A DNA stretch of 64,000 nucleotides, from contig OZ007507.1 of assembly GCA_963931865.1 (NCBI GenBank), forward strand, positions 8,491,847 to 8,555,846, given 5' to 3'. This document shows positions 22,282-33,369 of the stretch, one piece after another. The translations under genes were made by a program, and so were the position numbers. The notes beneath the pieces were generated by a model. That model saw only the letters and a program-made list of their open reading frames with translations, did not search any database and was not told where the DNA came from. This DNA comes from Axinella damicornis. Lineage: Eukaryota > Porifera > Demospongiae > Axinellida > Axinellidae. How positions within the stretch are numbered: position 1 is the first letter of the stretch; every line of letters starts with the position of its first letter.

Positions 22282-25200
22282 ACGAGACAGTGTGCTCCAT
22301 CCTTGTGACAACAGTACAGAGATTATGTGATATGGGGGAACAGAGGGAAGCCAGCACTTCTGCGTACTCTAAGCGATTCGCCTTCAGTTTCTGGTCCCAC
22401 ATGGAGTTAACCGTCATCTCGTTGAACTGTGGAGGGGTATGTGTGTACACAAGAGAGAGTGAGACCGCTTCTTCTGGTATGCATGTACAGTATATAGACG
22501 AACTGAATTTGAGATTGCAGACAACCTGAGCGTATGCAAAATAATATAAAATTATAGCTAACAAACTATACAGAGGATCCCTATGTACCCTGAAGACAAT
22601 GGTGGCCGGGGAGGAGCAGTGATGCGACCGGTTAAACCTGCTGTGGCAAGGGACACGCACGTGGAATTGTCGGGGCTCGTTGGTGTACAGTTCAGCCACA
22701 TCCAACATGTACTCTCTGTCCAGAGTGGACAAGACACTCTTCTTCACACTGAACGTCCTGGAGGAGAATAATATGCAAAGTTATGTTATTTTAACGTTGC
22801 TATCAACATACATTGGGGTAATTCAGAGAAAGGCACTACACTCAGGCCTTGCCAACAATGGTAGAAGATGGGATCAGAATGGGATCTGTACTAGATCTAC
22901 ATGTGTACATGAGATCTACATGCATGAGATCTACATGCATGAGATCTACATGTGATCTGCATGAGATCTACTGTAACATGTGATCTGCACAAGATCCGCA
23001 TGTAATCTGTGTGAGATCTGCATGTGATCTGCATGAAATGTGCTGGACAGTACGAGGCTTCACCTCATGCTGAGACCATGCCCAAGGGCTCTGATTCATG
23101 TACAGGTAGTATATGAGCGAGGTCTAGCTTGGTAGACTAGGTGAGGTTCCCTTGCACCTCCCAGCCAGGGAGTGAGCCAAGCGTTGGGGGAGGAGGGGCA
23201 AACAGTGAAACACTCTATAGCAGAAACAACTGCTATTTCTATTTTTCACGTCTTTATGAGCTTCCTACAGGCTAATCCACTATCCTGACTGACCTCTATG
23301 CTATTACATACAGACAAAGCCTATTTTGTTTCTAGGTCTACCTACGTATCTTGATGGACCCCATACAAGTATCTCATTAACATTTTCACAGAGAAAATAA
23401 ATTCAAGCTAGGCAGTACCGACCTGGCCTGTTCTGCAAAGAACTGCATGTCACTTCTGATCGCTGCAAGCAGTGCTTCCCGGGACAGCAGCACGCTCTCT
23501 GGGAGCAGGGAGAAGGGGGCTCGGTTCTGACGGAAGGCAGGAAGGGAGACAGGCTCCACACGTTTACGCAGATGTTTCTGAATCATGCTCAGTGCTGGGG
23601 AAGGGGGAGAGTGTGAAGGGGGAGGGAGTGAAGGGGGTGTAAAGGGGGAGGGTGTGAAGGGGAGGGGGTGTGGTAAAGGGAGATGGTGGGTGGGGGGAGG
23701 GTGACATCGAGAACACAGCCAAAACGTACAGCAAGATGGTCACACACATGCACAGATTATCCCTACCAATCTACACTGTATCTAAACACACACACCAGTA
23801 TCGGGACTACTCTCATGTGGATGTGACTTTGACGGAAGCGTCTTCTGATAGGCTGCCACTTGCATCCATTCCTCCACCAGTGAGTTCAGTTGACCTTTGA
23901 CCTTCCACATCGGCACAAACTCCAACCACGGAGCACACTGCAAACATATAGTGAATACGAGGGAATGGCAAACAGGAAGTGTGAGTACCATAGGGGGTAC
24001 AACTATGAAATTCACAGATGATGCATACATGAGCACTCCCTCAGTTTATTCTACCTCCTCGCCCGTGTCTTTGTTTCCTTCCCAACCCCACCGACACTCC
24101 TACTCCCTCCTTCCTCCTCCCCTACCCTTCTACTCTCCATCCTTCCTTCCTCCTCCCCTCCCTCCTCTCCCCCCTCCCCTCCATCATCCTCGAGCTCCCC
24201 CTCTCTCCTCCTCTCCCTCCCCTCTCCTCCCCTCCCCTCTCTCCCCTCCAAACTCCACTCCAGTGAAAAGAATTGCTAGGAATTTGCATCCAATTAATAT
24301 AAACATGTGATATGATTGGTTGCTGGCTCCCCAGTCCGTTCCTCTCACCTTCCTGAGTTGAAAGATGGCCTCAAGTTTCCTCACGTCATACTGGACAGGG
24401 AGGCCAGGCAGATACAACGAGCCACCATGCAGTCTCGGCTCCTCCAACCAGAGCCGCAATGTCTGATAGTACCTGGAGGTAATATGCATACATCATAAGT
24501 TTGGGAATGAGAGCTAATTAGAATCATGCTTGGGAGAATGAGAGTTGGGAATGGCATTTGGGAATGAGAGTTGGGGGTGAGAGTTGGGAATTAGAGTTGG
24601 GAATGAGAGTTGGGAATGAGAGTTGGGAATTAGAGTTGGGAATGAGAGTTGGGAATGAGAGTTGGGAATGAGAGTTGGGAATAGGAGCAAATGAGGACTT
24701 GGAATGGAATGAGGTTTGGCAATGAGAGTTGGGAACTAGGCATGTGCATGAGGATATGTGCATGCCCATGTGCAAGCACACGTACGTCAGTTACAATTCA
24801 TTTCTGAGCCACTTTGATTCTCAACTAATATTGTCTCGAAATCCAAGGGAATATATCATGTTCAGCTACAATAAACCAACCAATTACAGGGCTGCATTTG
24901 GAGTCTAGACAGGAAGTGTAAATGGCTAATTGGTTGAATACGGTGTAATCTAGACAACCTAAGCATGCAGCTTTTACCAAACCTACTTGAGGCAATCTGG
25001 TAAGAATTTCCTAAGAGTATCCCTCGTCTCCTCCCCTCTCCCCGTCTCCCCCTCCTCCTCCCTCTCCAGCTTGTCAATGGATGCCTGCAGTTGCTGACAA
25101 GTGGTAGAGAGAGTGGATTTCATACGCCGACGTAGTGTCATAGTGCGAGAGGTGGAGAAGAATCGCAGACCATAGCTCTGACGGTCCGGCATGCTGCTGG

Positions 25201-28200
25201 AAGAGAAGGGAACAGTCTTATCAGCCATAGGACCAGAAGAGCGGACACACTCGGTAACGAGAGAAAAAGATTAACAGAGAACTCGAGAAACTGGAAGACT
25301 GACAGACAGACAGACAGACAGACAGACTGACAGAAAGACAGACAGATGAACAGACAGACAGACAGACAGACAGACTCACGATGACTCCAAAACGGGTCTC
25401 TGCAGGTAGAGCATGAAGAACCGTTGCCATATGAGTGGACAGAGGGGGTGGGCATGGTCGATGGTCGTGCAGAACTCTGCCCACCGGTAGATGCACAGGT
25501 GGGAGGGAACTCAGTGGGCACCTTCATGTCAGCAAACGCTTTCTGTGAGGATGGGATGTGTGTGAGGTGAGGGTGGGACATGTGTGAGAGGTGAGGGTGG
25601 GACGTGTGTGAGAGGTGAGGGTGGGAGGGTGGGACGTGTGTGAGAGGTGAGGGTGGGACGTGTGAGAGGTGAGGGTGGGACGTGTGAGAGGTGAGGGTGG
25701 GACGAATGAGAGGTGAGGGTGGGACATGTGTGTGAGGTGATGGTGGGACGTGTGTGAGGTGAGGGTGGGACATGTGTAAAGGTACGGCAACTGGTGATGG
25801 TGGGGTGCAGTGTACAGCCAGTAGTCACCCTCACACAGTTGCAGGAGCAGGGTCTTCCAGACCTCTTCCGCCTCCTTAAACATCTCCTCAGCACACAGGG
25901 TCATGTACGCCAGCCAGGAACAGTCAGACGGCTGCCGAGTAGGAAACGGGCTGTGAGACTAGATATAGTTGCAGAGCACAACTACACTCATGTTGCCCTC
26001 TCACTTCACTCGTATACTCGATCCTTCAGTACACGTCTTAAAATGATGCTACAATTGGGAATGTTTATCTGAAAGTAAATTTTCAGGATAGCTTCGTTGC
26101 AAATTGGAAGGCTACATTTAGAAATTGGATGGCTTTGCTAGATAGGGAGCTGGAAGGCTTCCTTGGAAGGAGTGGAGGTACCTTGCGAGGAGAAACACTG
26201 GGTTCACACATACGTACTTTGCTGAGAGAGTTTAGGTCTTCCGTTTGGGTCTTCCAGAGGTTCGTTTAGACCTTCCAGAGCTTCGTTTACATATAGGTCT
26301 TGTTTGAGCAGTGGAAGTGGTTCACAATGCACAGTATCATTTCTAAAGACGTGTGCTATATTACTCCCATTTCATCTATATACCCTTGATTCCCTCCAAT
26401 CTTACTTCTCCTAGTAAAGATCATTCATCACCTACTAGTGCGGATCAGTGGTGTTTTACATCAAGTAACTCTAGATCAGCAGTGTTGTCAAGTGATACAG
26501 CAGCCTCGTTCCCAGGCCATGCAGGAAACAGGCTAGGTTACAGCAGCCTCATTCCCAGGCTACGTTGGAACAAGGCTAGGTTATGGTAGCAAATGTGGTT
26601 CATTTACGTCCTCCCTCTTGATCCCCCCAATACACATACACACACTCACAATAGTGCTGTACAGGGATGGTGGTTCTCCCTCTTGACCCACAATGGAGAT
26701 TACAGATGAATATACTGAGGAAATGATATTCCTCCGAGGGTGCAAGGGTTGTAGTGACTGTGGGAGGGGAGGAGGGAGGGAGGGAGGGAGGGAAGAGGCA
26801 GGGGAGAGGGAAGGGAGAGGGAGGGAAGGAGGGAAGGAGGGAAGGAGGGAAGGAGGGAAGGAGGGGAGAGGGAGAGGGAGAGGGAGAGAGAGGGAGGGAG
26901 GGAGTGGTAAAGAAATTAAACACAGTATCATGTAATCTACATTTGGTACTTGTAGTCGCACCAACACTCTGATTCAAATGCCCTCACCATTGGTTCGACA
27001 CTCTTGGGTTTTTGGCATTTACAATCCAAAGAGTACTTCTTACCACGCTCCACATACTCTGACTATCAGTATTACATGCACATACTGTGACTATCAGTAT
27101 TACATGTACACTTGACGCACCCTGTAAGACTCCAGCAGTGCGGTCTGCATCGTCTTCTGCCAGGTGCCAGCGGTGTTGCTGAATGATACCATTGACAGGG
27201 TGTCCAGCAGGTACAGCAAATTGCACTCCCTGCCAAATACAAGGTATAAATCAATATCATGAGTCACATCACAGTCACATGACAGTCACATAACAGTCAC
27301 ATGACAACCTGATAACATGCAGGTCGCAAGAGCTCACCTGTGCCATGCAGGGCATGAGAGGAGGACCTCCAGCTGCAGCCAGAACTGGAGCACAACGTCC
27401 CCACCCACACCACCCGGACTACAGGCACTTTGTATCTGCACCCTTAGTGCTGGCAGGTAGTAGCCTTCGTCTAGCAGGCGCTGCAGCATGGGGATGGCGC
27501 TTGCCAAGAAGTGATCAGTGCTGATGAGGGGAAGGGGGGAAGGGAGAGGGGTGTGTGTGTGTGTGTGTGTCTGTGCTGATTGTGAGGGTGGGTGATGAGC
27601 ATTTTATGCAGTGTCTCCACCCCCTCATCTCATACACTCACTCAGTTCCAACGCTGGTGAGGCTCATGGCTACGTAGTAGGCCAGCAACCCCTCGTACTT
27701 CACCGTGTCCCTCAGCTCAGCAAGTTCCCTTTCACTGGCACTAGTGAGGTCGGGAAGCACGAGGTCATCGCTGTCAGGGGTAAACTGAAGCCATTCCGGC
27801 TCTGCTGCTCCTCGCTGGTAGACTCGGGGATCCTTCACGAAAGAAGAACGGAAACCAGCAGCACCTAGGAAGGGAAGGGAGCATCACAACACAATAAACA
27901 GTGAATATCATCTCCATGACACAAATGAATTATTCTGCTGCACAGTTGGAATTTCTTGTATAATTCCTCTGCTGTAACTGTTTTCCCTTGCTGCAATAGA
28001 TGTCCTCTGCTGCATTCGATTGGTTACCATCGTATGCATAGCAGTTGTTTTACGTTATTCAAGTGTCGCAGCGTTAGAAAAAAAGGAATGATTTGTTGCC
28101 ATGGCTCCAAAATTAAGATCGGTAACATCCTTCAGAGGGGATATTAGGCCGCCAGCAGCAGAGGATATGTATACGTACATGTCCAGCTATACCTGATTCC

Positions 28201-31200
28201 CTGCCGCTCTGACTAGCTGAACTGGTCAGGCTGTGTGAACCACTCCGGGAGGACAAGTTGCTCGTGGTAGAGGCACCTCGCCGTCCCCTCCCACTGGCAG
28301 ACAAGGTGGAAGCAGATGCCTGACGTTCACCCTGTTGATCGTAAAAGAAGTCATCGAAAGTCTATCTCATTATAATTATGTTGCCACACCCAATAGCGTT
28401 TGTAGTTTGAGCGATACTGGGGCTAAGGTTTGTAACTGCGATTAGTTGGAAGACAATACAGAATCAGATCCTGCAAGAATCTTTGATCATGTCTTGTGTG
28501 CACAGCTACATGTACATATGATCACTGAAGGTCTTATGAGAAAATATTATAAGGGTAGCGCCTTTACAGATGCATTTGCCTGAAAAGCAATGACACAGAG
28601 ACTAGGTGGCATGCCACTCCTGTAAGAAACTGAGCGTGTGCTCCAACAACCCACGGGACACACTCACGGTGGTTAGTGTCGGGTGAGTGTCTGCATGGAC
28701 GCGGTGATCACTTGGTTTGGGTGGAGTTTAAGCATCAGTAGCACCTCCCACCCCCACTTGATGAACTCTGATTGCTCCGTACCCATGGACAACCGCTGGA
28801 GGGAGGAGGACGCATACTGTGGCTGGATGAGGGACGGAAGGTCAGAGGGAAGGAGGGGGAAGGAGACAGGGAGGGAGGGAGGGTGAGGGAGGGAGGGAGG
28901 GAAGGTAAGAGAGAGATGGGAAGGGAAGAGGGAGGGGAGGGCAGGGAAAGGAAGAGGGGAAGGAAGGAGAAATGCGGTACTCTGTTTTCAAAATCAACCC
29001 TGTATTCTTCTGAATGTTGTTGAGCTGGTTAGTAAATGTACCTGAGGTGTCACCAATACTACAACTGATGAACCATCATTTTCACTCAAGTATAAAGCTC
29101 ATTCTGGCTAAGGTGAAATGGTCATATGCAAGTACCTTTCCGAGCCCTGTGGGTATTGGCATATAGTCTCTTCCCCCGGGTGGGAGGGCAGGTGACGAGA
29201 GTGGGACTCCACGAGGGTCAGCGCCACGGAGCGGTGTACGGACCACGGGAGAATGAGCTCACTAAAACCATCCTGAAGGGATGGACAATTGTGGGGTTTA
29301 CACAATGTAACATAATGATTGTGTTATGCTACTACTAACAGTAGCTACAAGTTTACAACCTCCCAAATTACACAATGTAACACTGGATCACACAATCTAA
29401 CATTGCATCAAATACGACACAGACCTCTGACTTTGTCCCCCAGTTGAGGCCGCTAAGGATGACCCTGCCCAGGCGGTTCTCGAGGGACATCAGCGGCTCA
29501 TTAATCAGCCACGAGTGCACCAGACGCAGGTCACATGACTCTGGGATCCACAGATGAAGGGGGAGCTCTTTGAACAGCAGAACACAGTTCTGAGGAGGAA
29601 AATGCAGAGTGTATGGATAGAATGCTTCAGTGTTCTAGCCAGAACCACCTGGTGATGGGTCAGAGATCAAAGAATACGTGCGGCCCTCCTCATCAGCGAC
29701 GACATGATGAAGAGGTGGCAATGGAGTCCAGCAGCGTACACCCGGTCCGGGAGTATGCGTCACATGCACACCTCATACCCTCACACCCCCACACCTACCT
29801 CTCCCACACTCTTCATTGCACTCTCCATCCTCTTCATCAGTGTGGACATGATGAACGGGTGGACAATGGCAATCGAGTCCAGCAGCGTACACCCGGTCCG
29901 GGAGTACGCGTCACGTGCAAACTCAGTTGCCTGTGTGCACTGTCAGGAGGAGAGATGGATTTGTGTATAACGTGGAAACCGAACTCAGGGGTCCAAGATC
30001 CAATGATACAAAAATTTCAAGGCCAGCTTAGAGGCTAACCAGTGATTTAAATGTTGAACTTCTAGCAGCAAACCTCAAATATCTCCAGTACGATGGTGTT
30101 GATAAAGACCTTCTCCTCCTTGCAGTTGGCGGGACGGGCCCGGGCCATGTTGACAAATGTGGTGAGCAGAAAAACAGCCTCTGAGGTGTAAGTCTTCATC
30201 AGACAGTCGACAAACTGTGCCTTATAGTTCTTGTCTATTGAGGGAGGAGGAGAGGGGAAGGAGGGGTAGAAGGGAAGGAGGGGTAGAAGGGAAGGAAGGA
30301 AGGGTAGAAGGGAAGGAGGGGTAGAAGGGAAGGAGGGGTAGAAGGGAAGGAGGGGTAGAAGGGAAGGAAGGAGGGGTGGGGGAGGAGAGAAGGGGGTGTG
30401 AGGAGAAGGAGGGGTAAAAGGGGAGGGAGGGGGAGGAGGAGAAGGACGAGGGAGGGGAAAGGAAGGGGAGGAGGAGGGACAAGTTAATAGAAAAGGGTAA
30501 GGAGAAAGGATGGGAGGAGTATACCTTCTCTTCAAGCACTGTTACTTATGCGTCATCTCTATCTGCATGTATCTATCTAACCCTAATTTTATTACATCCA
30601 TTCCTCACCCTTCAAAGCCTGCTGGATCTCTTCCACAGTAACAGGAGACACTTCCCTCTCTGGGATAACCGCTCCAGTTCCCTCAACACTACTACTCATC
30701 TCTCTGTTGTCATAGTCTTAGGAGAGAGGGTGGAGTCGGTGTGATTGCTGTAGAGGTTCCAAAAGACCATCCAAATGGCGGCGAGGGAGACACTTCCGTA
30801 CGGCATGTCAGCGAGAAACTGCCAGGCACCAAGCCTGGAAGGAAAAACAAAAGGTTACCATAGCAACACACTCGGCAAGCAACCAATCAGTGGATATAGT
30901 TTACACGTGCAGTGGACAACAGATGATAGCAATGTAGGTACAGAATTGTTACACACTTGTGAGCAGTGAGAATCCACTGTGTTGCTCTGAGGACAAACTG
31001 ATCGAACTCGAGCTGGAGCCGACTGAGGGAATACCGTGCGACGCCAATCCCTCCCTCTGGTGGTAGAGAGGCCATAGACTCACCACAGTTGAGCTTGTGG
31101 GCTTTGTATGTTACCCAGAGGTCAGCAACATACTGTACAGTTTGTCTGTCATGGGAGAAGGAGGAGAGGGGAGGGAGGGAGGGAGGGAGGGAGGGAGAGG

Positions 31201-31882
31201 GGAGGGGAAGGCAAGGAGGGAGGGAGGGAGGTAGAGAGGGAGGGAGGGAGGGAGGGAGAGAGGGAGGGAGGGAGGGAGGGAGGGAGTGAGGGAGGGAGGG
31301 AGGGAGGGAGGGAGGGAGGGAGGGAGGGAGGGGGGAAGAGGAGGGAGGGAGGTAGGGAGGGAGGGAGGGAGGGAGGGAGGGAGGGAGGGAGGGAGGGAGG
31401 GAGGGAGGGAGGGAGGGAGGGGGGAAAGAGGAGGGAGGGAGGGGGGAAAGAGGAGGGAGGGAGGGAGGGAGGGGGGAAAGAGGAGGGAGGGAGGGAGGGA
31501 GGGAGAGGGGAGGAGGGAGGGAGGGAGGGAGGGAAGGAGTGAGTGAGTGAGGGAGGGAGGGAGGGAGGGAGGGAGAGGGGAGGAGGGAGGGAAGAGGGAG
31601 GAGGGAGAGCATGTCATTGAGTATAGTGCAAGGAACAAAATACTGTGTAAATAGACAATGTTCTACAATGTGAACATACATGTACACAGATTGCATGCAT
31701 CTGAAATAAATGCAGCACATAGTCGTGCACATACCTGATCGTCCTGCCGACCTGCTTGATAAATTCCTTGTACCTGGAGAGCCTCAGGGTGGAGAAGGCT
31801 GCCCCAAGAAGCCGGACGAGGCGCGTGCAGAATGAAAGGCGCAGAACCTGGAAGCTTGTGCAGTGTTCCACAGTGAAGGTTC
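19919..31882 (-). CDS. EPG5: EPG5 homologue (ectopic P-granules 5), partial, 25 exons
   Basis: Animal EPG5 is a Rab7 effector that tethers autophagosomes to late endosomes/lysosomes. Exons, 5' to 3' on the minus strand: 31735-31882, 30957-31145, 30609-30834, 30074-30234, 29799-29930, 29425-29589, 29136-29272, 28668-28816, 28193-28331, 27642-27864, 27338-27520, 27121-27229, 26650-26757, 25829-25931, 25380-25539, 24987-25196, 24349-24472, 23796-23937, 23423-23594, 22589-22757, 22284-22426, 22105-22136, 21698-21831, 20371-20565, 19919-20050. Nearly all have GT-AG borders and matching phases. Diagnostic stretches: RYKEFIKQVGRTIR, LQLEFDQFVLRATQWIL, ADMPYGSVSLAAIW, FLLTTFVNMARARPANC, NRLGRVILSGLNWG, IYRWAEF, LTSCVQILGQ. 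About 1,260 codons are covered; animal EPG5 is ~2,500 aa, so both ends are missing. Apparent one-base frame breaks lie near 30720, 28700 and 25500, and the 29136/28816 junction is out of phase, which may mean a missed exon or indel. Confidence 0.93.
20041..20255. repeat. Polypurine (GGGA)n tract in EPG5 intron
   Basis: Degenerate GGGA/GGAA repeat on the plus strand, so C/T-rich in the sense strand of EPG5, immediately upstream of the exon 19919-20050 acceptor. Pro/Ser-rich open frames on the minus strand are artefacts. Confidence 0.9.
20713..21560. repeat. Three diverged tandem copies (~310-345 bp) in EPG5 intron
   Basis: CATGCTGATCACAATGG begins copies at about 20713, 21019 and (diverged, ATGCTGATCGCAATAG) 21366. 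The first two copies also contain the complement CCATTGTGATCAGCATG, so each is a large stem-loop unit, and share the inner text TTTTCATGATTTTGGGTCAA. No coding capacity. Confidence 0.85.
21649..21688. mobile_element. Foldback mini-element, TAGCCTCGTTCCCA family
   Basis: A 40-bp near-perfect palindrome: TAGCCTCGTTCCCACGCC, then ACAT, then GGCCTGGGAACGAGGCTA. It ends about 10 bp from the EPG5 exon starting at 21698, next to its splice donor. The same terminal sequence recurs at 26503, 50310, 51421, 52825 and 52975. Confidence 0.75.
22195..22279. repeat. (CA)n microsatellite abutting an EPG5 splice donor
   Basis: About 85 bp of nearly pure CA on the plus strand ends four bases before the exon at 22284, so the donor GTAAG is followed at once by (GT)n in the sense strand. 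Length variation here could affect donor use. Confidence 0.95.
22898..23045. repeat. Degenerate CATGAGATCTA repeat in EPG5 intron
   Basis: Around ten degenerate copies of a 12-15 bp unit (GAGATCTACATG / GATCTGCATG). Intronic, non-coding. Confidence 0.8.
24530..24735. repeat. Minisatellite of GAGAGTTGGGAAT units in EPG5 intron
   Basis: A 13-bp unit (GAGAGTTGGGAAT, with TTAGAGTTGGGAA variants) repeats more than ten times. Minus-strand frames reading PNSHSQLSFP are repeat artefacts. Confidence 0.9.
25295..25376. repeat. (CAGA)n microsatellite beside an EPG5 exon
   Basis: Interrupted CAGACAGA repeat that ends a few bases from the splice donor of the exon at 25380-25539. Confidence 0.9.
25545..25790. 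repeat. Minisatellite of GGTGAGGGTGGGACGTGTGT units
   Basis: About ten copies of a 20-28 bp unit in the EPG5 intron between the exons at 25829 and 25380. Sense-strand frames (SHPHLTHVPP) are artefacts. Confidence 0.9.
26503..26581. mobile_element. TAGCCTCGTTCCCA family, decayed double copy
   Basis: CAGCCTCGTTCCCAGGCCAT, then AGGCTAGGTTA, then CAGCCTCATTCCCAGGCTAC, then GGAACAAGGCTA: two adjacent or nested degenerate copies of the foldback family in an EPG5 intron. Confidence 0.6.
26762..26915. repeat. Polypurine GGGA/GGAA tract
   Basis: Degenerate purine repeat directly upstream (sense direction) of the EPG5 exon 26650-26757. Gly/Arg/Glu and Pro/Ser frames are artefacts. Confidence 0.9.
29690..29770 (-). 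pseudogene. Partial decayed duplicate of EPG5 exon 29799-29930
   Basis: The plus-strand text GAGTCCAGCAGCGTACACCC with its flanks, including GGTCCGGGAGTATGCGTCAC, occurs here and again inside the exon at 29799-29930 (GGTCCGGGAGTACGCGTCAC). This copy lies just downstream in the gene, covers roughly the first two thirds of the exon, has small indels and lacks the donor. It looks like a tandem exon duplication that decayed. Confidence 0.75.
30236..30500. repeat. GGGTAGAAGGGAAGGA minisatellite
   Basis: About ten copies of a 16-20 bp purine-rich unit in the EPG5 intron before exon 30074-30234. Pro/Ser-rich minus frames are artefacts. Confidence 0.9.
31157..31612. repeat. Long (GGGA)n polypurine tract
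   Basis: About 450 bp of almost uninterrupted GGGA with GGGGAAAGAGGA variants fills the EPG5 intron between the exons at 31735 and 31145. Minus-strand LPPSLPPS frames of up to 281 codons are artefacts that run into the true exon at 30957-31145. Confidence 0.95.
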
Positions 31883-31939
31883 CTGCAAGAGGTATGCCCG
31901 AGTAGCAAGTTGCAAGGGTGTACAGGGTGTACTTGCAGC

Positions 31940-32300
31940 CCTGACAACAGCGATCACTGACGCATATGATCACTGACACAGCACTGATAGCAGCGATCAC
32001 TGACGCACATGCTCACTGACACAGCATTGACAGCAGTGATCACTGACGCAGTAGTATAAATGCACAATCACTGACGCATACGATCACTGACACAGCACTG
32101 ATAGCAGCGATCACTGACGCACATGCTCACTGACACAGCATTGACAGCAGTGATCACTGACGCAGTAGTATAAATGTATAATCACTGACGCAAACAGTCA
32201 GTGACACAGCAGTGATCACTTACGCACAATAGTATAAACGCACAATGACTGACGCTATAGTACAAGACATGATCACTGACACAGTACTGACAGCAGTGAT
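31940..32300. repeat. ATCACTGACGCA tandem repeat, ~115 bp higher-order unit
   Basis: GATCACTGACGCA and CACTGACACAGCA alternate. A unit of about 115 bp ending in GACGCAGTAGTATAAATG is clear at about 31947-32060 and 32061-32175, and decays to 32300. It lies in the intron upstream of the 31882 exon. Confidence 0.85.
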
Positions 32301-32483
32301 CACAGCGTTGTTCCCAGGCAGAGGTATAAAGGTAGGATAGAGCCCTCCCATTCAGACTTCAAACAGCTTAGGGCAGCGTTATTTGGTAACGTCGCATACA
32401 ATCTCACCCAAGGAACTAGGTAGCTGAGAGCATACTTAGGTGGTGGCGGTGTGTGCAGGTGATGTGCAAAGGGGTGTGCATAC

Positions 32484-33199
32484 CTTCTTGATGAGGAAGC
32501 ACAGCTTCAGTGATCCGTCGTCGGCCCGCGAGGGAGTGGGGAGGGGGGAGGGGGAGGGGATGGTAGAGGGGGGGAGGGGAGGGGGGAGGGGGGAGGGGGA
32601 GGGGATGGTAGAGGGGGGGAGGGGAGGGGGGAGGGGGGAGGGGGAGGGGATGGTAGAGGGGGGGAGGGGAGGGGGGAGGGGGGAGGGGGAGGGGATGGTA
32701 GAGGGGGGGAGGGGAGGGGGGAGGGGGGAGGGGAGGGGGTGGTTGGACGGGGGGAGGGGGTGGTAGCCAGGACCCCTCCCTTCCCCCCGCCCTACCACTA
32801 CTGATGGATGGGCCGACGGCCGAGGGAGAGAGGGAGATTGGGAGGGGGTTGAGGGGTGGGGGTGGTATGACAGAGTGGAGGGGTGGGGGTGGTATGACAG
32901 GGTGGAGGGGTGGGGGTGGGGGTTGTATGACTGGGTGGAGTGGTGGGGGTGGTATGACTTGGTGGAGGAGTGGGGGTGGGGGTGGTAGGACTTGGTGGAG
33001 GGGTGGGGTTGGGGGTGGTAGGACTGGGTGGAGGGGTGGGGGTGGGGGTGGTATGACGGGGTGGAGGGGTGGGGCTGGGGATGGTAGGACTAGGTGGAGG
33101 GGTGGGGGTGGGGGTGGTAGGACGGGGTGGAGGGGTGGGGCGGGTGGGAGGGGGGAGCCGACGACGGATCAACTTAATATGAAATGGACGTATCGCCAG
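32484..33199 (-). CDS. EPG5: Upstream EPG5 exon split by a G-rich minisatellite
   Basis: On the minus strand a good acceptor (CTTCCTTCCCCAG) is followed by LAIRPFHIKLIRRR, which resembles the EPG5 segment preceding the RYKEF region. About 630 bp later RRRITEAVLPHQE ends at an AAG/GTATGC donor whose phase (1) fits the 31882 exon. Between the halves lie two minisatellites of C-rich sense sequence. The two edges are a 15-bp inverted repeat (TGATCCGTCGTCGGC and its complement). Either the exon was interrupted by insertion/expansion, or these are two exons with an odd boundary, or the assembly is wrong here. Assignment to EPG5 is by position, phase and weak similarity. Confidence 0.45.
32525..33155. 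repeat. Two G-rich minisatellites inside the split EPG5 exon
   Basis: 32525-32770: 45-bp unit (GGGGATGGTAGAGGGGGGGA core), about four copies. 32850-33150: 27-33 bp unit (GGTGGAGGGGTGGGGGTGG core), about ten copies. Plus-strand G-runs of 4-7 spaced by 1-4 bases are strong candidates for G-quadruplex formation. Confidence 0.9.
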
Positions 33200-33369
33200 C
33201 TGGGGAAGGAAGATGGAGACGGGGATGAGTGAATGGGATTGTTACATGCACGTACAGTTCAGCTAGATCTAAGTATAGCTAATATTGTGCAGAATACTGC
33301 ATAAGCAAGAGGTGTGAAGTTTTTAGAACACCAAGCTACATGTGACAGCCTCGTGTAGATTATTCCGCC

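Noticed and set aside
31111..31732. 281- and 175-codon Pro/Leu/Ser-rich minus-strand frames
   Set aside because: They translate a (GGGA)n intronic tract; only the 30957-31145 part is a real EPG5 exon.
32440..33232. Gly/Arg- and Pro/Thr-rich frames over 100 codons
   Set aside because: Translations of the 45-bp and ~30-bp minisatellites.
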